Position numbers and translations under genes: made by a program. From the NCBI GenBank assembly GCA_030737835.1, contig CM060847.1, positions 3,562,484 to 3,626,483 of the forward strand: a stretch of 64,000 nt of DNA. Reading direction: 5' to 3'. The notes under the pieces were generated by a model. It worked only from the letters and a program-made list of their open reading frames with translations, searched no databases and was not told the DNA's origin. Positions 21,390 to 31,910 of the stretch are shown here, piece by piece; positions within the stretch are counted from its first letter, which is position 1; every line of letters begins with the position of its first letter. The stretch comes from Acorus gramineus (Eukaryota; Streptophyta; Magnoliopsida; Acorales; Acoraceae).

Positions 21390-21960
21390 AGACTTTGATG
21401 GTCTTTGTTAATCCATTTCTTCAAGAGCAATGGTCTTTTTTAAATTGGTACACCAATAGGTCTTTGTTAATTCAATTTCTGTATTTGATTTCAATGACTA
21501 CGGCAGCTGTATTTCATTGACTTTATGTTATTATTTCCGCTTATTTAAGTAGTGTCTGGATTGATTTTTAATTTGAAGTAAGGCTATTTCCACTAGATCC
21601 AGTGCACGTTTTCAAAATTATTTTTAAAGTTTCAAAAATGTTGTTTAGCTAATGTGCACGTGTATGACAACATTTGTTAAAAGCTAAGATAGGTTATTTT
21701 TAATAGACTTATAAATGTCCTATTTTGAAAATCAACTTTAACGTTTCCAAAACATCACTTCATGAATCATGAAACTTTGGATCCGTTTGAATCCGTGGTG
21801 GGACGAATTTTGTGGTGAAAAAGCCGCTAAACATCATCGTGGATGTATTTAGCTTTTGCGTCGACATTATTCTGCACACCCTAGCTACAACGCTTGTTCC
21901 AACCTTTTTTTTTTCATATTTTCAGATGCAACCAAAACAATGCTTTTGAAATGCGGGTTT
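21390..21960. repeat. Dispersed repeat, inverted partner at 50170-50890
   Basis: Blocks GACTTTGATGGTCTTTGTTA, ACCAATAGGTCTT, ACAGCTGTATT and ACATCACTTCATGA recur in reverse orientation and matching order at 50170-50890. No coding potential. Either a duplicated flank of the second-type DUF247 genes or an old transposon. Confidence 0.55.
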
Positions 21961-22739
21961 TAACCCTTGAATTATCATAATGCGGTATATATTTATATAC
22001 AATAACATATTTTATTTGTTTTAAAAAATAAAAAATATTTATATCATATACTATGATAGAAAATCTCATACCGTGTTATCATAATGTATGAGCTGCAGCT
22101 AGGACTGTAAAACGGATTGAATGTATCAATGCTTTATATGTTTAGTTGGTGTTGATGCAAAGACATTTAATGGACCGCAATGTTTCTCACATACAACATT
22201 GAGAAAACTAAAACTAATACTGTCCATAATAAATTGTAGATCAAAATCCACTAGAACATGCGAATATCAGCCCATTGGACTTGCACAACTTATTTTTTCC
22301 ACATGCGCAGCGCAGTCAAAATAAGTGAAATGAGGGTGGCCACAAAAGGATAATGTCCCATACATAATTATTAGCAGGCCATGAGCCTTTGGGACGACCA
22401 TTTAACAGGTTTACTAATCAATAATATCCTACACCACTTCGATATTTGTTTTAAAGTTTATCCTTTCCCCTTGGAAAATTATGTCACATGTGAGGAATAT
22501 TAATTTTAAAACAAACTGGTTTAAGGTTATGGAGTCATACTACAAATCTTGGAGCACGCTTAAAAGTGAAACTTGTCCACAACCCACCCACCCCTGCCGG
22601 CTGCCCTGGCCCAAACACACAACTGGGAGAAAGAGAGAGAGAGAGAGAGAGTAAATATATAAACCATTTTTCTTGACATTTGAGAAGCTTTTGAAAATGT
22701 GATTCTCCATCTTATGGTTTTTAAACCCCTAGATTTTCA
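21961..22739. other. Intergenic, no gene seen
   Basis: AT-rich start, then a block near 22085-22130 (CTGTAAAACGGATTGAATGT) that resembles 43030-43065. A GCCGGCTGCCCTGGCCCAAA patch at about 22596 and a GA microsatellite at about 22630-22650 precede the DUF247 relic. Confidence 0.4.
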
Positions 22740-24190
22740 TAAATGAAAAATCCCTTTCACACTGGAAAGTTCTTGGTAGAGACATTCATCTTCACTCTGT
22801 ATATAATCTCTCAAAAAGCCAATTGAATTCCAAGAATGTAATGAGACCAATGAAAAACATTGGAGAGAGCAGCTTGACTTCACTGCACGCCAGTCAGTCG
22901 GCTGATGGATCAGGAGGAGTGACTCAGTCTCAGGTAATGCTTCGTTTACACCACAACAATTATAGCAAAAAAAAAAAAAAAAAAGGAAAAAAATCACTTA
23001 ATTTTTTTGTTCAAAAAAAAAAAAAAATAATATTATTTAAACTCACGATTGGATATATGAATGGACGTAGAATATGATGGAATTTAAGTAAATAAATCTA
23101 TAAACCTATTTGTTTGCAAGAATAAGTGGGTGTTAGGTATTTGTATTCCATGTCCATTTGAAATTGGATCATTTCACATGATTTATTTTGATGGGACACA
23201 TCTAAATAATTAGTTATTATCTCTTATAAATGAAAGAAATATACATCTCAAACATTTTATAAATTTATATTCATATTTTATTTAAAATTTATTTATAGTT
23301 AATCAAACAATAATAATTTTATTATTACTTTTTTCAAACTATATAAAAATAATTAAATAGAAAATGATTTATTTTACTGATATAATTATCAATAGTAAAA
23401 TAATTATTATCAATGACTACCTTATACTGCTATCCATTAGGGAAGAGTGAGTTTGGGGGATCGGACATATATGACAGACTCATCTTTTAGACAAATGAAG
23501 AACATTGGAGAGAGTGGATTAACTTCACTGCACGCCAGTCAGTCGGCTGATGGGTCAGGTGTGACTCTCAATCTCAGATTCTCAGGTAATGCTTCGTTAC
23601 ACAACAACAAAGATAGCAAAAAAATATATATACATCCATCAATCAAACTTTTTCGGTTCAATGGGAGAAAAAAAAAAAATGTAAACCCATGCTTGGAATA
23701 GAATAATAGATTTGAAATATCGTCCAATACGAGTGAATAAACCAAAAAAACATATTTGTTTGCAAGAATCAGACGAGTGTTGGAATATTAATATTTCAGG
23801 TCCTTTTGAAATTGTGTCATTCTATACAATCTAGCTATTTCAGTCAAATCATGTGATATCACCTTTTATAAATGAAAAATACCTACATATCAAATCATGC
23901 ATTTTTTTTCTTTTTATAAATTCTAATCAACATCTTATTCACATTTTATTCACAATTTATCTATGGCCAACCAAACAACAAAAACTTCATTATTATATTT
24001 TTTTAATTATATAAAAACAAAACAAAACAGAAAATGACTTATGAATAAGTGGTGGGTCACATTGTGCATACATATTTTAGAAACCCATGGTCGATCTGAG
24101 CAGCTGTTTTCCTACTCATCTTGAACCTTTTGCAGACATTCTTTGCTATGTATTCTTATTTTCATCTTAGAATTATCCATGGGATTTTTA
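22740..24190 (+). pseudogene. Decayed second-type DUF247 gene: two orphan first exons and a tail
   Basis: Two diverged copies of the short first exon stand in tandem: an ATG at 22850 with donor CAG/GTAATG at 22934, and an ATG at 23495 with donor CAG/GTAATG at 23586. Both encode MKNIGES, SLHASQSADGSG and a few more residues. Each is followed by similar intron-like sequence (shared TATTTGTTTGCAAGAAT at about 23107 and 23754, AGAAAATGA at about 23359 and 24030), so the unit of about 650 bp was duplicated. The whole central DUF247 domain is missing. A fragment at about 24075-24190 matches the C-terminal membrane region and 3' UTR of the gene at 17917-19817 (ACATTCTTTGCTATGTATTC, ATCCATGGGATTT). 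The two donors leave different phases. Not expected to make a DUF247 protein. Confidence 0.75.
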
Positions 24191-24252
24191 CTATCAGAAT
24201 TGCATAAATAAATGTCTTCTCATTGCAGAGTTTAATTTTCAACAGTTGTACA

Positions 24253-25159
24253 TGTTAAAACTTTATCAAGATTAGGGCAATGTAAAGAACCTAGTAAGAC
24301 CACAGATTCAAACCAATATGAAAACACAGTAAAATATTCTGCAAATAAAGAACAGAGGATTAGATAAATATATCAGTTTTAGTGGAAGCGAGCAGAGACG
24401 CTCTGTCCTCGGTGAATAAGGCCCCCCCACGCACATGGATGAACGGCTCCTATCACTGAGAGATACAACCACCAAAGTTATGCCTCCTCGGGGTGTGAGC
24501 TACGAGGAGACCACAGTGAACAGCCGCGATCCTTTCAGACGCTCAGATCAGAGAATAAAGAAAGTGGAAAGAACAGACTCCTCTGTAAAGGAAAAAAACA
24601 AAACAAAAGAATAGTGGTTGTAGGTGGGCTCTGGTGATTTCGTTGATGTTGAGAGAGACCAATTTGACACCTTTATATAGGCAGTCCAGCAACGGGAAAC
24701 CTGACCACTTAATTGTGCACATTAATTGAAATAATAATCTCGGCGCGGATGGTTTTAGAAACAATTCAAATTCAAATAATAAAAGGAGTTGTCGCGAGAG
24801 ACAAAAAGAAACTCACGCGCATACGGGCCAAGCCCGAGGAGAGGGATTTGCACCCCCATGCGCACGCACCCAAGTGTGGCCCGCAACCCAGCCCGCCTCG
24901 TGCGAGCGCACACGCCTGGTTAACTAGTTTTTCTATCAGAAATCCAAACCCACGGGTTGATGAGTTGGGCCTCATGCGCGCGCGCGTAGAGGTTTGGTCC
25001 AACAAGTCTCAACAATAGAATTGTTTTACTCTATGTATAAGGTGAAACAATGAAGTGGTTTTAACCGATGTGGGACTAAAGTGTTGGAAAATGAAAAGGG
25101 AATACTCAATTTTTAGTCAATCAAAGAATGAGTCATTCAAAATAGGCCCAACACTAACA
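24253..25159 (-). mobile_element. Solo LTR, 907 bp (LTR retrotransposon fossil)
   Basis: On the minus strand it begins TGTTAGTGTTGGGCC and ends TTTTAACA (TG...CA with TGTTA/TAACA termini). Exact 5-bp target duplications, GTACA, lie at 24248-24252 and 25160-25164. A TATATAAAGG promoter-like box reads on the minus strand near 24675. No internal coding region remains, so it is a solo LTR, probably Copia or Gypsy; the family cannot be told from the LTR alone. Intact ends and an exact target duplication suggest moderate age. It lies just after the decayed DUF247 tail. Confidence 0.8.
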
Positions 25160-25164
25160 GTACA

Positions 25165-27776
25165 TGTTCTTCAAATGTGCGCTCATTGTCCTTGTACATC
25201 TCACTTGCTCAGTGTATATATATGTATAATTATGCATATATGTTGTGAGGATTGCATGTGTGATTTGAGTCCTTGCTCATAATTAACATTTTTCTACATC
25301 ACATGATTCACATCAATATATATATGAGTCATTTCCCTAATAACTGAGCTATATATTGGTGCTATAAGTCTTAATGTGCGTGTAAACTGGAGCAATGAGG
25401 CTGTACCCAAGAATTCAAGACTGTAGATTTTGATGCCCCTCTAGTTTACAAGGGAGCACATGTTATGTTTGTATCATATATAACATGATAATTAAAATAC
25501 AATTAATAAAATATATGACATGTTAAAAATATTTTGAATTAAATTATATAAAATATTTATTAAATAAATTTCAAATAATACAGTTAATACATAGAATATT
25601 TAAAAAAATCAAATTACACAAAATAACATCACTTGCAGCAAATTGTGAAAGAAACAAATGTATATTACCTGAGTTTAACTTACCATTTTGTTTCTCTGAT
25701 CTAGTTTACAAGGGAGCAGATGGTATTGGTTGTGGACATATATTATGTTTGTAAATATATAACACGATACATTTTATTAGTTGTGTTTTAGTTATTTGGC
25801 CACGGGCCCGGGTCTTGTTTCAATGGGCCGGGCTGGTCCAATCTGTTGCCGATGCCTATGTGTACCTCACCGGATCATCTAAGGATGTTATATCTGGTTA
25901 GATGGCTATGAAAGTATATGGATTGTTCTCATTGATGATATGTAATAGCATTCATTTAACAATTTTTTTGTGCCGTCAGAAAACACCAATGTCCCAAACC
26001 AAACCAAGGGCCCAAAAACCTGATTAATAAAAAGAGTAATATTACATTCAACTCCTTTTACATTGCCACCTATATTCCGTTTATGGTTTTATTCGAAACT
26101 CTTTACACAGTAACACATTTTACAAGTGAATCTATAACCTATTGAAATAGTTATTTCACTGGTCTTCCTCCATACACGATGTGTGTGAATATAAAATTCA
26201 ATAATTAATATGATATATTAATATATTAAAAAAACAAACAAACAAAAAATATAATAAAATAATATGATATTTTAACCTTTTAATATAATAGAATAAAATA
26301 AATGTACCCCACTAAATAGTATGACATGTTTTTTTTTTTAAAGGAAATGTAGATATTTGTTACTCGATATCATTGCTAACCTTGGATTAAAACAGTATAA
26401 CATGTTAATAAATCTTCAAGGGCAACCTACTAATAAAATAAAAAAATAAAAATGTAAATATATCCCCAAACAATAACGATTTAGTAACAAAAAATAATAC
26501 AAAAATAAAATAAATTAACGATTTAATCTTAACAAACATTTTTTTCACCTACATTACTTTTTACAAATGAGAATGCTTATCCTAACAAACTAATTTTTAA
26601 GCCACTATCCTCAAAAATCCAAAACCAAAAAAAAAAAAAATAGTTAAGAAAACCATTAATCTCCCCATCCACCATTTGCCGTAATCCTTTTTACCGGAGC
26701 GGACAGAGGAAGGAGGGGGGGGGGGAGGCAAAAAACTGGGGAGGAGGGAAGATGGGTGACGGGTGGAAGAGGTGGAGGAGGGGTACAAAGTGGGGGAGAG
26801 GGAAAGATAGAAGGTGGGGTAGGGAAGGGTAAAGGTGTAAAACGAACTATATCGATCCAACCCGGCCTGTTAGAGAAATTGGCCAATGGGTTACTGGGTC
26901 ATACCGGCCTAACCCAACCGATCCTATGAGCTGGACCACCATTATTTTTAAAAATATTTTTTTAGTTTAAACATAATTTTTCTTAGTATTATACACAAAA
27001 TATATTTCATTTTTAATGATCCACGAGGGAGACATAGACTAATTTTAGTTAAAAAAAATAAACAAGTATTTTTTTAAATTCTGTGCTCTTAGATCTCAAT
27101 AAATAGGCACTTAATAGTAATTTTTTTTATAATCAAGTAATTTATTATTTATTTGTTTAAAAATTCATAATTCAATCTTATCCAAGTCAAACAATTCAAA
27201 ATTTCATTTATCAGATAGAGTGCAACAAAGTAACTAAGTTGAAATCATTTATAATTAGTATAATAGATAGATGATGATCAATTATGATCCCTAAAATCAG
27301 GGATTACATTTTTAAAAATTGATATATCACATATTCCTAAAACTATGGGTATCCTAAAATCAGCTATAAATAATAATATATTTTAAGATCTAATATAAAG
27401 TCATTAAATTTTTATTTCTCAGATTTAAATGATAGTTCCTTTTTAATCCCTGAGAGGGACCTATCCATAAATTATTTAATTTACTTTTTAATCCCTGTGA
27501 GGGACCTATCCATGAATTATCCTTTAAATCGGGGGACTAAAACCTAAATACGAAGAAGGGAGGGATCGATTACTAAATATAATGATTTGTGAAGACTTAA
27601 AATTAAAAAACTCTATTTTTTTTAAAAGAAAATTTGCTGTTTGTATTTGGATTTTGGGCTAACATTTTCTTTCATATAAAAAACCAAAACAAGCTAAAAA
27701 GACGAAATCATCCCTTCTGAAACAGAGCAAGCGAAGGGTATATTAGTAAAACTCAGGCCTTTATGAATATACCCCC
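25165..27776. other. Long intergenic region, no gene seen
   Basis: AT-rich, with only short open frames. A purine-rich strand-asymmetric tract lies at about 26698-26830 (GGAGG/GGGGAG repeats), whose frames give low-complexity Pro/Ser peptides and are not credible genes. GAGGGACCTATCCATAAATTA repeats itself near 27450 and 27500. CTAGTTTACAAGGGAGCA occurs twice (25441 and 25703), a small local duplication. Confidence 0.45.
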
Positions 27777-27850
27777 AAACCCTAGGGTTTCTCTCCTCCA
27801 ACGAAAGCAGCTGCGCTTCACTTCATCTCCTCTCGCCGAACCCTCTCGAG
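27777..27850 (+). promoter_or_regulatory. RPS28: Probable RPS28 5' exon with palindromic telo-box
   Basis: AAACCCTAGGGTTT at 27777-27790 is a perfect palindrome containing the AAACCCTA telo-box typical of plant ribosomal-protein gene promoters and leaders. A pyrimidine-rich leader follows (TTTCTCTCCTCC, CTTCATCTCCTCTCGCC), with a possible donor GAG/GTCAGA at 27850/27851. I assign it to the RPS28 coding exon at 31713 because no other gene lies between; the implied intron is about 3.85 kb. This link is inference. Confidence 0.5.
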
Positions 27851-29807
27851 GTCAGACTCCCATGAAAACCCTAAATCGTTCGTTACATACACATGTTGTT
27901 ATAGGAGATCTCTTTATCGATCTTGCTTTTGCTGATCGGGGCATCTTCTTGATCTTTTTTCTTCCTGAGTTTATATATATATATCTGTATATCCTGGCTT
28001 GACTCGTTTTTACGGATTTTTAGTTGTAAATCCGTAGAGATTTTGTTGTGATTTCATCCTATTTGAAGGATTTCGGGATGGAATTAGTTGACCTAGAACA
28101 TAGGTTACATTGAAATAATTGTGGGTGTTTTTTCATTTGACTTTTTAATGGTTGTTTTGATTGATCCATGTTGACTTATTTGTTATTGTTTCCCTTGTTT
28201 GATCTGAACTTCAGATGTTGCTGATTGATTTGCTTCAGATCATCCGTCAAGTAGATGTGAGCTTGAGAATGAGAAATATATTAAATTTTATGAGATCGGT
28301 TTACTTAATTGATGCAGATTATGACATGATTTATGAGTCTCTATACTTAATTTTTGTAAATTAGGACATATATATTTTTTGGGTTAGAAATTGCCATGTT
28401 GATGGAAGGAAGCAGTTTATGAGCTTGTTACGGGTGTTTTGTTCATCTGGAATGGTTTGATGTTTTTTTTTTGTGTCTTTGTGCTTGTAGAATTAGCTTT
28501 TTTTCGTTTTCGAACAATGTAACTGGACCTTCTTCTTGGCCTTGTGGACTTTTTTTTTTACAGATTTATAAAATATGGGTTTATGATGGTTTGGAGTGTG
28601 TATTTAGAAATATTGGTTGGTTATCAGAGTACTAGGTGAGTTTGTTATTGGATTGGAAGTTTATTTGGAGCTAAAAAAAGGAGAATGGAACTTTCGTAAT
28701 TGTGGTTTCTTATAATTTAAAAAACAATTGTATTTCTTCAAAAGAAAAAGTTTGTTAGGAATGCTCATCTAGCATATCTCTTCTTCTCCTCGTCCTCTTT
28801 TCTTTGTGCTGTGCTTTCAGTGCATGTCTTACCTATGATCAACAATGTTAGATGCACAAAGTGCATTTGTTAAAAAAGGTACCACTAAAAAGGGACCACT
28901 AAATGTGAGGCTAGTTGGGGATTCATTTGAGGTGGAAGAGTAGGTGTATTTGCCGCATACTGTCATGGTTGAGTTGGTGAAGGCTTGCTCCCTTCACTGG
29001 CTCGGCCGGGCATCGAATCCTTAGAGAGATCAAAGAGTAGGTGTATCCGTGTATGAAAGTCTCACCGAAGTAGAGTTCTCCTCTACTGCGGTTTTATCTT
29101 TTTTGCTTTTCTGTAAGCTTTGGGCGTTTGCCCGTTTATCTAATACACAGGGCAAACAGCCTACCTCCATCAAACAAAAAAAACCAAATATAGGGATTTA
29201 CGTGATTGTATTCTCTTTGTGACATACTTTGCACCAAATTTATGGATTTCAATTATTGTATTATCTCTTAAGAATTAAGATATATTACTTTATGCTATTA
29301 ATGCGTCTCAATAAATGTTAGATACTAGAGCACAACACTTTGAATGTGCATGCAGGATTTTGAAATTTTTATTTGCCAATTGAGATCCTCCTTAACTTGT
29401 CAGCTGGGTGAGGAGTTGATCTGACCTTATTGTCTTGCAGGCCATGATCAGTATGCCTAACATTGTAAGGCATCCTAGTATTTTAATCGTGTGTTTGTGT
29501 GTTTGCATGTGTGAATGGTGATTGTTCATGTCTCCTTGTTCTTATTGCATTTGCATGGTGAACTGGTTGCATTATGAACTTCAGCAAACAGTGAGTGAAT
29601 ATTGGTTCATCTCAAAATTGTGTTGGACTCCTCGATCTCTCCCATTTCAGCAGTTCATCATTCGGTCACCCTCTATAAGCCATGGGCCACGCAGATATGT
29701 TTTCTTAGCAGATACTATTAAAATATGGTATTCAGTATGCTCATCAAGATTAAATGCTTCCTAATACCTGATTTAATTTGGTGTCAACCCTTCATGCTTC
29801 TCACCCT
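27851..29807 (+). other. Probable RPS28 5'-UTR intron, first part
   Basis: T-rich, intron-like sequence with no coding signal. At 28905-29175 there is a possible tRNA-derived SINE: an A-box-like GGTTGAGTTGGTGAAGG and a B-box-like GGGCATCGAATCC 25-30 bases on, then a T-rich end. At about 29441 a TCTTGCAG acceptor-like site, then 24 bases, then GTAAGG could be a micro-exon of the leader; unproven. Confidence 0.35.
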
Positions 29808-30604
29808 CAGTGGCAGACCTAGGATTTTTTTTCTAGTGGGGGCCATCACTAATAAATAAACATAAAAGATAATGTTATGTACGATATCTTTTCCAATCCC
29901 AGTTACAGTCTATGAGTGTTTTGAATTTTTTAAAAATATTATATCCCATCTAACGAGGCATATGCTTTTAAAAAAATGTGAAACATTTCTAAAGAGACAT
30001 ATATCTCATTAATGTCAGCATATGATGCTGACGAAGTATATGTGACTAAAATTAGAGCTAAAAAAAATAATGTGTAAGTGAGTTCTAAAATTTTAATAAC
30101 ACAATACGTTACACATTTTTTTTAGCTCTAATCCAGTCTCATATGCGTCGATAGAAAATCATTGAAGCATATACTCATATTAACGAGGTATGTGCATCAA
30201 TTAAAAAATTTCACATTTTTTATAAATGCATCAATGCAATTCATTAAAGCATATGCTTCATTTTTCATAAAAATATGTATTTCATTAGATGATGTATATA
30301 TTATTTTAAAAAAATTCAAAACATGTGTAAAACTAGAATTGAGACTGAAAAAGGAGCTGTACGTAGCATTATCCAACACAATAAAGATACTTGATATCAT
30401 ATCCCCCTCTCATTTTTGTCATTTTATTTTTCAGATCCTCAACTATCTCAACTATCTAAAAGATTAAAACCCTTTGCCCTTTTCTCTGTTCTCTACAATT
30501 TCCTTCCGCTATGAAAGTTACTAATTGCATTTCCATTGTATATTTTTTTTATAAATCCAGTGGGGGCCACAGCCCCCACTAGCTCCTTCTTGGGTCTGCC
30601 CATG
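29808..30604. mobile_element. hAT-like non-autonomous transposon, 797 bp
   Basis: Exact 8-bp target duplications, CTCACCCT, at 29800-29807 and 30605-30612. Terminal inverted repeats: CAGTGGCAGACCTAGG at the left and, on the complement, CATGGGCAGACCCAAG at the right; a second matching block CTAGTGGGGGC lies just inside both ends. An 8-bp duplication and a CA(G/T)-GGC end are hAT features. The interior (about 29870-30385) is itself bounded by GATAATGTTATGTAC and its near complement GTACGTAGCATTATCC, so it may be a nested MITE. The half-element recurs at 43150-43435 and 44210-44480. No transposase. Confidence 0.8.
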
Positions 30605-30814
30605 CTCACCCTCAGCTTATTTTTTATTTTTTTTCTCTTTCAGCATTTCAAATTATATATTTTATTTTGCAAACCAAGCTTTGATTAGTTGGCTAGCACC
30701 TCCCCTCTCCATGAAGTAGGTCAGCCCAACGAGCACTCATTTTCGAAAAATAAAATAAAATTATATGTTTCTTTAAAAAACATCTCATATATTATGATGT
30801 TGTAGGGTTGAGTC

Positions 30815-31704
30815 AAGATGGTCATACCACTGGCTGTTCTTAACGGCTGCTTAAGAATCATTTTTGGCCTTTTGCTGAGTGAAGCATTAGATGCTTAACT
30901 TTGAATTGATATAATGGGCATTTTTTAACATTTCATATTATTACTTGATTATTTTGGTGTGAGTCAAAAGAGTGATGCCACTGACTTTCATAGTGGCTGC
31001 TTAAGAATTCTTTTTGTTGGTTGAATAAATTGTGAGATGTTTATCTTTGAATTGTTATATTTGATATTTTTATTGTATATCCGTTTGTTAGGCTGTGGCA
31101 ATTAGTGGACATGCCAACATAGACACACAGCTGATTTTTTATCCTCTGAAGTTTTTACCCCATCCGTGGAATGATATTCCCCACTGGGAAATGATTTCTT
31201 TCCAGGCTGCCCGCTGGTTTTTTTTTTCCATGTATTGAAATGATTTCTTTCCAGGCTGCCACCTTTTTTTTCTTGATATTGAATCAACTGGTAGTCCTTT
31301 GATCATTCTCTCTCAGATGCATAATCATCTTTTGTGTCTATTTTCAGAGTCATGCCACTGTTCATAACGGCTGCTTAAGAATTCTATTCGCTGATTGGAT
31401 GAATTATGAGATGTTTGTTGTTGAATTGTTAAAATGAATTTTTTTTTACTGTATACCAGTGTATAAGGCTGTGTGCCACTTAAAACACAGACCTGTTTGT
31501 TTTTTATACTAATTTTTACCCCTTATGATGAAATGATATTCCCAGCCTAAAATAATTTCTTTCCAGATCACCAACCATTGCCTTTTTATTGTGAAATGGT
31601 TTCTTTCCAGGCTGCCAGCTTTTTTCTTTGCATTGAATCATATTGTATCCCCTTGATCATTTCTTTTCTCCAACATATGACACCTCTTTTTTGTATATTT
31701 CCAG
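30815..31704 (+). repeat. Tandem repeats at the 3' end of the RPS28 leader intron
   Basis: Two units of about 370 bp (about 30961-31335 and 31336-31704), with a partial third before them (from about 30815), share ATGCCACTG, GGCTGCTTAAGAAT, TTGAATTGTTA, GGCTGTG, AATGATATTCCC and TTTCTTTCCAGGCTGCC. Each full unit ends in an acceptor-like stretch, TATTTTCAGAGT at about 31340 and TATTTCCAGAGT at about 31697. The real acceptor of the RPS28 exon thus appears to have an upstream duplicate. The word GCCACTG can pair with a following GTGGC or ACGGC to form a small hairpin. Confidence 0.65.
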
Positions 31705-31712
31705 AGTGAAGC

Positions 31713-31910
31713 ATGGACACGCAAGTGAAGCTCGCGATCGTGGTGAAGGTGATGGGGCGAACAGGATCAAGAGGACAAGTGACACAAGTCAGGGTGAAAT
31801 TCCTGGATGACCAGAACCGTCTCATTATGAGGAACGTGAAGGGACCGGTTCGTGAGGGTGACGTCCTCACCCTCCTTGAGTCAGAGAGGGAAGCAAGGAG
31901 GCTTCGCTGA
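31713..31910 (+). CDS. RPS28: 40S ribosomal protein S28 (eS28)
   Basis: Complete 65-residue ribosomal protein eS28, a small-subunit component with an OB-fold near the mRNA exit and E-site region. Begins [18 protein letters not shown] and ends [12 protein letters not shown], matching the family's normal length and its nearly invariant [13 protein letters not shown] core. The LDDQNR form resembles, from memory, that of grasses. Coding sequence is in one exon. A CCAG acceptor lies 9 bases before the ATG, and a leader intron probably joins it to the telo-box exon near 27.8 kb. Expression is expected to be high and growth-linked, as for plant ribosomal-protein genes with telo-boxes. Confidence 0.96.
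   Translation: MDTQVKLAIVVKVMGRTGSRGQVTQVRVKFLDDQNRLIMRNVKGPVREGDVLTLLESEREARRLR

Noticed and set aside
24713-25018. 101-codon plus-strand open frame
   Set aside because: Lies wholly within the solo LTR and reads antisense to it; composition reflects its GC-rich centre.
26597-26886. Pro/Ser-rich minus-strand frames
   Set aside because: Produced by a purine/pyrimidine-biased low-complexity tract.
27763-28002. 79-codon frame starting near the RPS28 telo-box
   Set aside because: Overlaps the inferred leader and intron start; no protein resemblance, and the leader context explains its open stretch.
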